Virus record (IMG/VR): IMGVR_UViG_3300035145_003993
Location: 124,001-188,000 of that record
Direction: 5' to 3' (one strand)
DNA: 64,000 nucleotides
DNA from: a virus
Position 1 is the first letter of the stretch, and every line of letters starts with the position of its first letter. A model generated the notes under the pieces. The model was not told where the DNA came from and ran no database searches. It worked only from the letters and a program-made list of their open reading frames with translations. Shown here piece by piece: positions 16,480 through 23,896 of the stretch. The position numbers and the translations under genes were made by a program.

Positions 16480-16739
16480 ATTTTAAATTATTAGAAAACT
16501 TTATAAAAGAAGTAATTTTAGATGAAACTAAAAAGAAAAAATCTAAAAGAAAAAAGAAGAAAAAAAGACCTGGAAAAAAAGAGTATTATAAAGGGACTAA
16601 GGATAGTAATAAATCAATGGCTTATGAAATTAATAAGTGTAGTCCAAAAGGAAAACCAAAAGGTTGGAAAGCTCCTAAATCTTGTTATGATTATTGGGAT
16701 GCAGATAAAAAATACGACAAATCAAAAGGTAAAAAATGA
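16476..16739 (+). CDS. Very basic small protein with leader, 87 aa
   Basis: Starts at TTG 16476 in a TTGA overlap with the previous stop, with GCGAGA upstream. Residues 1-17 (MNFKLLENFIKEVILDE) are the leader ending L-D-E. The mature part begins with a Lys/Arg run (KKKKSKRKKKKKRPGKK) and then KEYYKGTKDSN and SCYDYWDADKKY. The composition suits a DNA-condensing internal head protein. The KKKKSKRKKK block follows the leader directly, as in the next gene, so the two are probably paralogues at the N-terminus. Confidence 0.65.
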   Translation: MNFKLLENFIKEVILDETKKKKSKRKKKKKRPGKKEYYKGTKDSNKSMAYEINKCSPKGKPKGWKAPKSCYDYWDADKKYDKSKGKK

Positions 16740-17077
16740 AAAACTTAATTATTTTAGAAAACTTTATAAAAGAAATAATTTTAGACGAAGTTAAAAAGAA
16801 AAAATCTAAAAGAAAAAAGAAGGAGAATTCTAAAAAATTATCTGAAAAGATTAAAACAACTTTAAGAAAAAAGGCAAAAGATTCAAATATGCCATTAGGT
16901 GCTTTAACTTCTGTATATAAAAAAGGATTAGCAGCTTGGCTAACAGGACATAGACAAGGAATTCCTCAACATCAATGGGCAATGGCAAGAGTTAATAGTT
17001 TTATTAGAGGAGGAAAAACTAGAAAAGTTGACAAAGCCGAATGGAAAAAGGTTCAGAATTTTAGAAAGAAGAAGTAA
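16736..17077 (+). CDS. DUF5824-like basic protein with leader, 113 aa
   Basis: Leader residues 1-18 (MKNLIILENFIKEIILDE) ending L-D-E, then the same KKKKSKRKKK block as the previous gene. The C-terminal 65 residues match a known phage domain: PLGALTSVYKKGLAAWLTG, HRQGIPQHQWAMARVNSFI and a GGKTRK tail. I place it in the DUF5824-type family from memory. Function unknown; the context suggests a packaged basic protein. Start by ATGA overlap with the gene upstream. Confidence 0.68.
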   Translation: MKNLIILENFIKEIILDEVKKKKSKRKKKENSKKLSEKIKTTLRKKAKDSNMPLGALTSVYKKGLAAWLTGHRQGIPQHQWAMARVNSFIRGGKTRKVDKAEWKKVQNFRKKK

Positions 17078-17082
17078 AATAA

Positions 17083-17706
17083 ATGAAAAATTTATTGTTA
17101 GAAACAAATATAATCTCAGAAGGATTAAGATTTCATTTAATTGAAAATATAGGTGTTGAAAATAATATATATAGACCTGGTTCAATAAAATATTTTAATC
17201 TTTTTAGAGAAGTTAGAGACTTAAATAAAATAGGTTTATATAATCTTAGTTTAAAAGAAAAATACTATATTAATGAAACAGATATAGGTGAATGGGGATT
17301 TTATGGAAACAATTTAGTTCCTTTAGATTATCCTATTTTAGAAGGAGATGAGTCTTTAAAATCTAGTATTCCTGTTGAAATATTAAACGAAAAAAAGAAG
17401 AAAAAACCAAAGAAAAAAGGAAACTTCTATAAAGGAAAAAAAGTTCAATTAAATAAACCAAAAAGAGGTGGAAGAAAAAAATATTATGTATACGTCAGAA
17501 ACCCAGAAACAGGAAATATTAAAAAAGTAGAATGGGGAGCTAAAGGTATGTCTGTTGGTATTCATGATGAAGCAAGAAGAAAATCATTTGCAGCTCGTCA
17601 CAGATGTCATTTAACAAAAGATAAAACTACAGCAAGTTATTGGGCATGTAGAACGGGAAGATATCCGCATTTAACTGGCGGGAAAAAGAAATATACTTGG
17701 TGGTAA
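17083..17706 (+). CDS. Basic probable virion protein with short leader, 207 aa
   Basis: Residues 1-13 (MKNLLLETNIISE) form a short leader ending I-S-E. About 100 non-repetitive residues follow, then a lysine-rich linker near 134-150. The C-terminal domain carries YYVYVRNPETGNIKKVEWG, RKSFAARHRCHLTKDKTTASYWACR and a final YTWW. Two Cys and a His cluster could bind zinc. This C-terminal domain is familiar from hypothetical proteins of T4-like marine phages; no function is known. Last of the leader-bearing plus-strand run; its stop is 1 base from a convergent gene. Confidence 0.62.
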   Translation: MKNLLLETNIISEGLRFHLIENIGVENNIYRPGSIKYFNLFREVRDLNKIGLYNLSLKEKYYINETDIGEWGFYGNNLVPLDYPILEGDESLKSSIPVEILNEKKKKKPKKKGNFYKGKKVQLNKPKRGGRKKYYVYVRNPETGNIKKVEWGAKGMSVGIHDEARRKSFAARHRCHLTKDKTTASYWACRTGRYPHLTGGKKKYTWW

Positions 17707-17707
17707 T

Positions 17708-18196
17708 TTATTCTTTGTCATATCCAACAAAATGTACACCTTTGAAATGATCTTTTAAAAATGAATTTAGTTTTTTATTCATATCGAAAGATTCAATAGG
17801 TTCATCATTTTTTTCATTTTGTATGTCTTTCCAAACATATGTTAAAAAATCTTCTTCTAGTTTATTGTCTAATATTTGTTGAATCTCTTTGTTAATTCTA
17901 AAGTTATCTAAAAAACTATTAGTCTTTTTTCCTTTTTTTGAAAAATTCCACATACCTAGTAGTATGTCTCCTACATTAGTAACAGTATCAACACCAGGTA
18001 ATACGCCTGCTATTGTTTTTGCTATTTTAAAAACTTGTTTATTTTTATTTTTTAGTTTTGCATTAGCTAAAAGAGCTCTTAAGTCTCCGTAAGTTTTTAT
18101 GTCTTCTATATTTTTAACTTTAAAATTAACTTTATTTTCTTCATTGATTTTTTGTATTTCAAGTCTTATATAGTTTTCTAATATATTTTTTTTCAT
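17708..18196 (-). CDS. Leader-bearing probable virion-internal protein, 162 aa
   Basis: The leader MKKNILENYIRLEIQKINE (residues 1-19) ends I-N-E. The rest follows a pattern seen in phage internal proteins: GDLRALLANAK, then VFKIAKTIAGVLPGVDTVTN (a glycine-containing hydrophobic helix, possibly membrane-active), then LLGMWNF and DNFRINKEIQQILDNKLEEDFL. Convergent with the plus-strand run. Its promoter is probably the palindromic TATTTATAAATA 20 bases upstream. Function unknown. Confidence 0.62.
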   Translation of the reverse strand: MKKNILENYIRLEIQKINEENKVNFKVKNIEDIKTYGDLRALLANAKLKNKNKQVFKIAKTIAGVLPGVDTVTNVGDILLGMWNFSKKGKKTNSFLDNFRINKEIQQILDNKLEEDFLTYVWKDIQNEKNDEPIESFDMNKKLNSFLKDHFKGVHFVGYDKE

Positions 18197-18215
18197 AAAA
18201 TAAAACCTTAATTTA

Positions 18216-18227
18216 TATTTATAAATA
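18216..18227. promoter_or_regulatory. Bidirectional late-type promoter TATTTATAAATA
   Basis: The 12-base word gives TATAAATA on both strands (plus 18220-18227; minus 18223-18216). It lies between two divergent genes starting at 18196 and 18250, each with a short leader. TATAAATA is the T4 late core. Overlapping cores on both strands would let late transcription fire either way. Confidence 0.55.
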
Positions 18228-18249
18228 AATATTACGTTTTAGGATAAAA

Positions 18250-18615
18250 ATGAAACCATATTATTACATTGCTGAAGTTGTTTCTGTTTATGATGGGGAT
18301 ACATGTACTTGTGTAGTTGATTTAGGATTTAAAACTTCAATAAGAATAAAGGTTCGTCTTATTGGGATTGATACGCCTGAAGTTAGAACAAAGGACAAAT
18401 CTGAAAAGGTGAGAGGATTAGAAACAAGAGACTGGCTCAGAGAAAAAATACTAAATAAAAAAGTTTTACTACATACTAAAGAAAGAGGAAAGTTTGGACG
18501 ATGGTTAGGAACTATTTGGTCTTTAGAACAAGATAAACCTGAGTTTGAAAACAGCTATAATAAAAAATTAATCAATGAAGGTTTTGCAAAAGAATATTGG
18601 GGTGGAAAAAGATGA
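18250..18615 (+). CDS. Staphylococcal-nuclease-like (thermonuclease) protein
   Basis: 121 aa SNase-fold nuclease, Ca2+-dependent in the type enzyme. Key motifs: VYDGDTCTCVVD (metal-binding Asp), RLIGIDTPEVR (catalytic Arg and Glu positions) and KFGRWLGTIW (second catalytic Arg). Degrades DNA or RNA; in phages it may recycle host DNA. It has no leader peptide or signal sequence. It is first in a two-gene unit and overlaps the next gene by ATGA. Confidence 0.88.
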   Translation: MKPYYYIAEVVSVYDGDTCTCVVDLGFKTSIRIKVRLIGIDTPEVRTKDKSEKVRGLETRDWLREKILNKKVLLHTKERGKFGRWLGTIWSLEQDKPEFENSYNKKLINEGFAKEYWGGKR

Positions 18616-19604
18616 AATATAGTTTAAAAGATCAATATAAAAGTTTGTTAAAAGAAGAACTTGCAATTGTAAAAAGATTAAGTCAAAATAATAAAACAGA
18701 ACTTTTCGATGTCGATCTATTTAAAAATGGTAATATTAAAGGTAAAAAAGTTGAAATATCAGATGAAGATAAAAATCTTTTAAAAATATATAATGATTAT
18801 TGTTCTGACTCTGATCTTAAATTAATTAATTTTATTAAAAATAACAAAGATAATATAAAATTTCGAATCAACATAAATGACATGAATGACAATAATATAG
18901 TGAATTATCTTAATCAAAATTTTAGTGAAACAATAAATTGGAATCCAAATAAAGTAAAAGATAAAGGCAGAGGAGAAGTTTCATTACATTTAGCATTTAA
19001 TTCTGATTTAAACTTTAAAGAGCCTGATTTTGTTTCTCACGATAATAAAAGAAAATTTTCTGTTAAATCATTTATAACAAACCAAGGAAACATTACTAAT
19101 GTTAGGTCTTCAAAAGACAATAGATTTATAGAAATATACGATAATAATAAAGAAATCAAATCTATATTTGATAATCAAAATTGGAACAACCTATTTTCAA
19201 TAACATCAGATTTTATAAAACAAAGTAGTAAAACTTATAATCCAATAGAATTTAAAAAAACAATTGAACATTTTGTTATAGAAAAAGATTTTTCAAAAGA
19301 AGAAATAATTTTAAAACTTAAAAAAATAAAAGAATTTTTAAACGAAATAAAAATAGAGTTAACAAAAGATCATGGTTCTGAATGTATTATTGGTATTGAC
19401 AAGAATAAACAATTTTTTATAGTTAATAGAGAAAATGCTATCGAAAAATTAGGTATATACAGAATTAATGGTAATGAAATTACTTACTATCATACAGATG
19501 ATACTAGAAGACTTACTTTTTCTAAGGTTATAGATATACTAATTAACGAAGTAAATCAACTTAAAGAGTCAAAGTTTAAAAGCGTATATAAACATTTATT
19601 TTAA
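18612..19604 (+). CDS. Leader-bearing protein of unknown function, 330 aa
   Basis: Start chosen at ATG 18612, overlapping the nuclease stop (ATGA); an in-frame TTG at 18597 is rejected. Residues 1-15 (MKYSLKDQYKSLLKE) fit the leader ending L-K-E. The middle contains GEVSLHLAFNSDL...EPDFVSHDNKRKFSVKSF, an alternating-strand region with conserved-looking Asp, His and Lys. It looks like a nuclease-type PD-(D/E)xK layout (E...D..S.K), but I cannot confirm this. The C-terminus has HGSECIIGIDKNKQFFIV. Co-translated with an SNase-like enzyme. Confidence 0.55.
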   Translation: MKYSLKDQYKSLLKEELAIVKRLSQNNKTELFDVDLFKNGNIKGKKVEISDEDKNLLKIYNDYCSDSDLKLINFIKNNKDNIKFRININDMNDNNIVNYLNQNFSETINWNPNKVKDKGRGEVSLHLAFNSDLNFKEPDFVSHDNKRKFSVKSFITNQGNITNVRSSKDNRFIEIYDNNKEIKSIFDNQNWNNLFSITSDFIKQSSKTYNPIEFKKTIEHFVIEKDFSKEEIILKLKKIKEFLNEIKIELTKDHGSECIIGIDKNKQFFIVNRENAIEKLGIYRINGNEITYYHTDDTRRLTFSKVIDILINEVNQLKESKFKSVYKHLF

Positions 19605-19961
19605 AAGTCCCATATCTTTAAGATATTTTTCTGTAACTTTTCTATCTTTATCCCACGTTGTTAAGCCTTTTTTATTAAACCATTCTTTTTCAAAGTCATG
19701 CCATTCCATGTATTGTTCTTCTGGATGACTTCCGTTTAATCTTTTTTCTTTTTTTAAGTTTTCATACAAAAGCCTAATAAGAACTTTTTCTGCAATTTCT
19801 TGAATATCTTCATTTGCATATTTTGCTCTTACTGCAGAATCTGCTTTAGATTTTGATGTGTGACAAGATATTTTTTTATTACTATTCTTTTTAGTGATAA
19901 TATACTTACCTTTTTTACCTTGTGAGTTTTTGCATTTTCTTTTTTTAACTTTATAAGGCAT
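19596..19961 (-). CDS. Basic phage protein, 121 aa
   Basis: The lysine-rich N-terminus MPYKVKKRKCKNSQGKKGKY has two Cys and an IITKK strand, then SCHTSKSKADSAVRAKYAN, as in small MPYKVKG-type phage proteins. An amphipathic helix (IQEIAEKVLIRLLYENLKKE) follows and resembles the leader placed internally. The end is ...HDFEKEWFNKKGL. Its stop overlaps the convergent 330-aa gene by 9 bases. Probably virion-associated; function unknown. Confidence 0.55.
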   Translation of the reverse strand: MPYKVKKRKCKNSQGKKGKYIITKKNSNKKISCHTSKSKADSAVRAKYANEDIQEIAEKVLIRLLYENLKKEKRLNGSHPEEQYMEWHDFEKEWFNKKGLTTWDKDRKVTEKYLKDMGLLK

Positions 19962-19962
19962 A

Positions 19963-20247
19963 TTAACACATCGATTTTTTAATAATATTTTTAATTTCTG
20001 TTATATTCATATTATTATCTAAACAAATTTTTGTAATTTTTGAAGTTAAATAATCATTTACAGTTGAAAGATCAGCACTACTTTTAGCTAGTTTATAATG
20101 ACACCATTGTGGTAAATCATCATGGTCACCTAAAATCATATATAAATTATATAAATCTCTTGACATAGTAATCAAAGTTGACTTTGCCATTTGGCCTTCT
20201 CTTGCATCAGATTTTTTATGTCCGTAATCTAAATTTATTCCTGTCAT
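19963..20247 (-). CDS. Small helical phage protein, 94 aa
   Basis: Begins MTGINLDYGHKKSDAREGQM, followed by AKSTLITMSRDLYNLYMILGDHDDLPQWCHYKLAKSSADL split by a turn. This pattern (EGxMAKxxL...LPxWxxxKLxKAxDYL) is a known uncharacterised family of T4-like and marine phages, probably a helical bundle. One base separates it from the basic gene downstream. RBS AAGGAGAAATATA upstream. Confidence 0.62.
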   Translation of the reverse strand: MTGINLDYGHKKSDAREGQMAKSTLITMSRDLYNLYMILGDHDDLPQWCHYKLAKSSADLSTVNDYLTSKITKICLDNNMNITEIKNIIKKSMC

Positions 20248-20262
20248 TATATTTCTCCTTTT

Positions 20263-21999
20263 TTATTCTCCACAGGGTTGAATGATGCAAGAAGCATCAG
20301 GTAAATTTGAGTTGAGAACTTCTTCACAAGAATTACCTATTTTAAGATCTGGTGCCCAACTCCAGTTATTCATAATTATATATCCCGCATGTATAGGAAA
20401 ACCATTTAAATCGTAAGAAACTATTTCAGATAATTTTATATATCTACTAGTTTGTCTGTGAAACATTCCAAACCTTCCTCTAGGAATATATCCACTATAA
20501 CTAAATGTTGTTGATGAAGTATTTGAATTTACAATGGTTTGAGAAATACTTTCACTATTCCCTACAGAAACAACCTTTCCACTTGATATACTTTCTGACA
20601 TGTTCCATACACGTCCAGAAGATAATGAATTTGATTCTGAAAGGGTGTTCGAAGTATTATTTGATAAAATATATGAACCACTTAAAGAATGACTTCTAAC
20701 ATCATTTTGAACACTTCCAAATGTTTTTCCACTTTGATTAGATCCACTAGTTGAATATCCTCTAGAAGAAGAGTTAGACTCACTTTCAGAAGAAGAATTA
20801 GAATTACCCCATCCTTGAGAAACTCCAGCAGAAACTTCAACTTTCCCACTTGCTTTTGCTAAAAATGGTAAAGATCCTTCTCCACTTACACCGACTGTTG
20901 TTGATCCATTAACAGAAGTATTAGAGTTATTAGATTGACTTTGACTAGAAGATTCAGAATTAGATTCTCCTAAAGACCAAGACCAAGATTCTCCGTCTGT
21001 AGTATTAAAAGAAATATTATTACTTTCACCGCTAGATTCTGAATTGGTGAATGATTCACTTTGTGTTTCTGATTGAGATAATGAAGATGACAATACTGTA
21101 TTTTGAGTTTCACTTACACTAACACCTTCAGATATACTAGAAGAAGTATTAGAAGTAAAGCTATCACTCCAGTTTTTATTTATTGTAATTGAAACACTAT
21201 TTTGTTTAGTTTCTGATTGTGACTCTGAATAGTTTACTGTGTTACCAACAGATCCAGGTATACATCCAGTTACAGGAACAGGTTCATATGTTTCTGCTAA
21301 TTCATATTTTCCATAATGTTTAACTTCAATAGGATTAACTACTTTAATTGGTATAGCATTTTCTATATATTCATTATTGTCATTATAGGCAGTAATTCTT
21401 ATTAGAGCTATGTAAGATGAAATATCTTTAGGTACTTCTAAAAAAACATGTTCGATATAATCATTAGAGACAGCGGAACTAAATTCATTTGTATAACTTA
21501 AACTAGTATAAGGACTTGTTATATCATAATGTAATTTAATAGGAGAAAACTTAAAAGAATCAACATTAATATAAGTCTTAACTCCACCTAAAACATTTCC
21601 AGAAAGTGAATTACAATTTTCTTGATTACAAATTCCGCTAATAATAATAGATTTTTCTATATTTATCGGCAAACTTACAATAATTCTTTCATCTGATTCA
21701 AATGATAATTTATATCGTTTATAGAAAGGTATTTTTTTATTTAAAAATCTTTTTAATATTAATTTATCATTTAAAAGAAGAGGAGAATATTTTTCAATAA
21801 CATTATTATTACTGTCTTTTAGTTTTATTGTTTTTATGATTTTATTATTTTCTTTATTTTGTAAAGAATATTTTATTACTTCTCCTGATGTAATACTATT
21901 TTTTCCTATAATTTTTTCTTCTTTATCATAAGAAGATTGTGCACAGGAAGTAAAAAATAAATAAAAGATAAAGTAAAAAATTAATCTATTCATTTTCAT
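20263..21999 (-). CDS. Serine-rich surface lipoprotein, about 578 aa
   Basis: Signal MKMNRLIFYFIFYLFFTSC ends in a lipobox Cys. I start at 21999 since the longer in-frame ATG at 22017 would add a hydrophilic stretch before the signal. Residues about 20-240 look like Ig/beta domains with two Cys pairs. About 260-510 is a very Ser/Thr/Asn-rich region with repeated SESxSxS words. The final 80 residues are Cys-rich (CEEVLN, ASCIIQPCGE). It probably forms an extended surface fibre or adhesin on the host. No enzyme motif. Family not recognised. Confidence 0.65.
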   Translation of the reverse strand: MKMNRLIFYFIFYLFFTSCAQSSYDKEEKIIGKNSITSGEVIKYSLQNKENNKIIKTIKLKDSNNNVIEKYSPLLLNDKLILKRFLNKKIPFYKRYKLSFESDERIIVSLPINIEKSIIISGICNQENCNSLSGNVLGGVKTYINVDSFKFSPIKLHYDITSPYTSLSYTNEFSSAVSNDYIEHVFLEVPKDISSYIALIRITAYNDNNEYIENAIPIKVVNPIEVKHYGKYELAETYEPVPVTGCIPGSVGNTVNYSESQSETKQNSVSITINKNWSDSFTSNTSSSISEGVSVSETQNTVLSSSLSQSETQSESFTNSESSGESNNISFNTTDGESWSWSLGESNSESSSQSQSNNSNTSVNGSTTVGVSGEGSLPFLAKASGKVEVSAGVSQGWGNSNSSSESESNSSSRGYSTSGSNQSGKTFGSVQNDVRSHSLSGSYILSNNTSNTLSESNSLSSGRVWNMSESISSGKVVSVGNSESISQTIVNSNTSSTTFSYSGYIPRGRFGMFHRQTSRYIKLSEIVSYDLNGFPIHAGYIIMNNWSWAPDLKIGNSCEEVLNSNLPDASCIIQPCGE

Positions 22000-22216
22000 G
22001 TGTATTTCTAAATTCATTTCTAATTTTTCTTTGACTTAACAAACACCAATTTAGAACTTGTTTAGATTGTTCATCTGTTAAACCATGCTCTTCAATTAAT
22101 TTTACTAAAGATAAATCCTGACAGAATTGTAATTCATCTTCTTCTATAAATTGACTTGATAATGATTTAGCAATTATTAAATTAATCGCGTCTATATTTT
22201 TGTTTCTTTTTGCCAT
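21986..22216 (-). CDS. Hypothetical protein, 76 aa
   Basis: Starts MAKRNKNIDAINLIIAKSL; ATG at 22216 preferred over 22246 because GAAAGAAC lies upstream. A helical, acidic protein with LQFCQDLSLVKLIEEHGLTDEQSKQVLNWCLLS. This resembles a small helix-turn-helix or UBA-like three-helix unit with two Cys. Its 3' end overlaps the lipoprotein signal sequence. Unknown function. Confidence 0.5.
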   Translation of the reverse strand: MAKRNKNIDAINLIIAKSLSSQFIEEDELQFCQDLSLVKLIEEHGLTDEQSKQVLNWCLLSQRKIRNEFRNTHENE

Positions 22217-22373
22217 AATAATTTGTTCTTTCTTGATTTTTCTCATATTTATCTTGATTATAATTATTATAGCAATTATTACTTTTATTTATACTTTCTA
22301 CTTTTCTTTCCTTTTTAATAAAAAAAATATTCTTTACATAAAAGAAAAAATCAACCCAATCAGCTTTGTTCAT
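22182..22373 (-). CDS. Possible small basic protein, 63 aa
   Basis: Open frame from an ATG at 22373 that overlaps the stop of the upstream 92-aa gene. It begins MNKADWVDFFFYVKNIFF and becomes Asn/Lys/Tyr-rich. It overlaps the 5' end of the next gene by 35 bases and lacks a good RBS. It may be real because otherwise about 140 bases would be empty, but support is weak. Confidence 0.35.
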   Translation of the reverse strand: MNKADWVDFFFYVKNIFFIKKERKVESINKSNNCYNNYNQDKYEKNQERTNYYGKKKQKYRRD

Positions 22374-22638
22374 TTTTTGATTTCTTTTTTCTATTATATT
22401 TTCTTCTTTTTTTACTTTTCACGGGTTCTATAATATTTTTTTTTACATCTAATTCTTGGTTTACTTTATTTAATGCTATATCAAAAAAATCTTTTGGAGG
22501 TGGAAAAACTTTTCTTTCTCTTAAGAGAGAGCAAAATTCTTCATAAGTAATTTTATTGTTAGATTTTAAAAACAAATGTAAATTAAATTTTTTTCTTAAA
22601 CAAAATAAATTAAAATTAATTAAGTGATGATCCTTCAT
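22360..22638 (-). CDS. Hypothetical protein, 92 aa
   Basis: Starts [18 protein letters not shown] and includes ITYEEFCSLLRERKVFPPPKDFFDIALNKVNQEL. It ends in a basic tail (KSKKRRKYNRKKKSK). The start overlaps the end of the sigma-region-4-like gene by 23 bases, with GAAGAG upstream. It lies in the sigma-factor transcription unit. No family recognised. Confidence 0.5.
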   Translation of the reverse strand: MKDHHLINFNLFCLRKKFNLHLFLKSNNKITYEEFCSLLRERKVFPPPKDFFDIALNKVNQELDVKKNIIEPVKSKKRRKYNRKKKSKNEQS

Positions 22639-22891
22639 TTTTTCTCTTCATTAATTCAATAACTGACTCCTGAAACTGGGGAGACTTAGCAATATTAAAT
22701 ATGTCTTCACTAGAGTGTTCCATTCCGTATTTTTTCGAAATGTTTGCTGCAATTTTAACAAAAGACCTATTAATTATATTTCTAACTGTTGAATGGTTCA
22801 TTTTATGACCACACTTTGTCATAATATTTGCAATATCGTATAAACCTAGACCTTCTTCATTTTTAACTGTTACATATTTTTTATTTTTCAA
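22616..22891 (-). CDS. Sigma region 4.2-like helix-turn-helix protein, 91 aa
   Basis: After a short basic start, residues about 15-50 ([20 protein letters not shown], then [13 protein letters not shown]) align in form with sigma region 4.2: helix, turn, and recognition helix of the type RIRQIEAKALRKL. The only available start is TTG at 22891, 11 bases inside the upstream sigma gene and in the +1 frame. An in-frame stop lies just before it, so there is no ATG start. The upstream sigma lacks exactly this domain. Either a separate subunit made by coupled TTG initiation or the product of a +1 frameshift. Confidence 0.6.
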   Translation of the reverse strand: MKNKKYVTVKNEEGLGLYDIANIMTKCGHKMNHSTVRNIINRSFVKIAANISKKYGMEHSSEDIFNIAKSPQFQESVIELMKRKNEGSSLN

Positions 22892-23633
22892 GATATTTTC
22901 TCATTTCTTTAGTCACAGGAAAGTTTTTAATATTATTGTCGTTATTGTTAATTCCAAATCTAAGTCTAATTATTTTTTCTTCTTTAGGAGTTAATAAAGA
23001 TAAACTTTCTTCAACAATTTGATTTAGTTCTTTATGTTCTAAAGATTTTTCAGGATTCGAAAATATTGACTCATCTTCTATTTTATTTAAAACACTGAAT
23101 GTATTCGAATCACTATCTTCTCTTTCAATAGAAGAAATATTTTTATTTGACTTTAATGTGTATTTAACTTTTTTAGATGGTTCATCAACTAATTCAGATA
23201 TTTCTTCTATTGAAGGATTTCTTCCATTTTCTTCTTCAAATTTTAAAATTTCTTTTTTAATTTTAGAATTTAATAACCTTGAGTGAGTAGGAACTTTTAT
23301 ATTTGAAGATTTTTCATTTATATATTGTAATGCTGATTGTTTTATCCACCAGCAAGCGTATGTGCTAAATTTGTAACCTAACTCAGGATCAAATTTGTCA
23401 ACAGCTTTAAGAAGTCCTATTGTACTTTCTTGAATAAGATCATCAAAATCTAAACCATTTCTATGATATTTTTTTGCAATTGAAATAACTAATCGATAAT
23501 TTGACTCAATTAGCTTTTTTCTTGCTTTTTCATCACCTTTTTTAATTCTTCTTGATAATTCAATTTCCTCTTTTTTCTTTAATAAGGGATTTTCTTTAAT
23601 AACTTTAGAGAAACTAGAGTGAATATTAACCAT
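22881..23633 (-). CDS. RNA polymerase sigma-70 family factor lacking region 4.2
   Basis: Directs RNA polymerase to promoters. Region 1.2 ([20 protein letters not shown]), region 2 ([56 protein letters not shown]) and region 3 ([20 protein letters not shown]) are all clear. Region 4.1 is present ([16 protein letters not shown]), but the protein stops about 20 residues later. The DNA-binding 4.2 helix-turn-helix is missing and appears in the overlapping next gene. RBS AAAGGA and its own promoter are upstream. It could read the GTGTAAAT or the late promoter class. Confidence 0.85.
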   Translation of the reverse strand: MVNIHSSFSKVIKENPLLKKKEEIELSRRIKKGDEKARKKLIESNYRLVISIAKKYHRNGLDFDDLIQESTIGLLKAVDKFDPELGYKFSTYACWWIKQSALQYINEKSSNIKVPTHSRLLNSKIKKEILKFEEENGRNPSIEEISELVDEPSKKVKYTLKSNKNISSIEREDSDSNTFSVLNKIEDESIFSNPEKSLEHKELNQIVEESLSLLTPKEEKIIRLRFGINNNDNNIKNFPVTKEMRKYLEK

Positions 23634-23666
23634 TAATTGTCCTTTAATTATATAGGTTTTTTGTTA

Positions 23667-23695
23667 ATTATACTATATATCAATTATAATTACAC
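23667..23695 (-). promoter_or_regulatory. Promoter GTGTAATT-N15-TATAAT for the sigma gene
   Basis: Minus strand: GTGTAATT (23695-23688), 15-base spacer, TATAAT (23672-23667), 34 bases before the sigma ATG. It lies at the 3' end of the 66-aa gene. The sigma factor gene is therefore under the same promoter class as the DNA metabolism genes. Confidence 0.75.
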
Positions 23696-23873
23696 GCGAT
23701 TTTTCTTTTTCTTTTAATCTTTCATTAGGTACACGATCATAGTCGTATGGATTAGGAATTTCAATTCTTAACATTCTATCATTTTCATCATAGAAATTTT
23801 CTTTTTGTTTTTCATAAATAGATTTTTTAATTAAAAGGTCATCTATAATACTGATTTCAATTTTAGAATTCAT
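23673..23873 (-). CDS. Hypothetical protein, 66 aa
   Basis: Acidic/basic mixed small protein, MNSKIEISIIDDLLIKKSIY, then RMLRIEIPNPYDYDRVPNERL and a C-terminal strand SRVIIIDI. Clear RBS GAAAGGAAAATT. It lies 23 bases after groEL. No family recognised. Confidence 0.55.
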   Translation of the reverse strand: MNSKIEISIIDDLLIKKSIYEKQKENFYDENDRMLRIEIPNPYDYDRVPNERLKEKEKSRVIIIDI

Positions 23874-23896
23874 AATTTTCCTTTCATGACTCTATA

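Noticed and set aside
20600-21187. A tandem DNA repeat in the Ser-rich lipoprotein gene
   Set aside because: The protein is repetitive in composition, but I saw no regular repeat unit at the DNA level.
22200-22433. Plus-strand hydrophobic reading frame of 77 codons
   Set aside because: It is the antisense of Lys/Asn-rich coding sequence on the minus strand and has no RBS; typical shadow frame.
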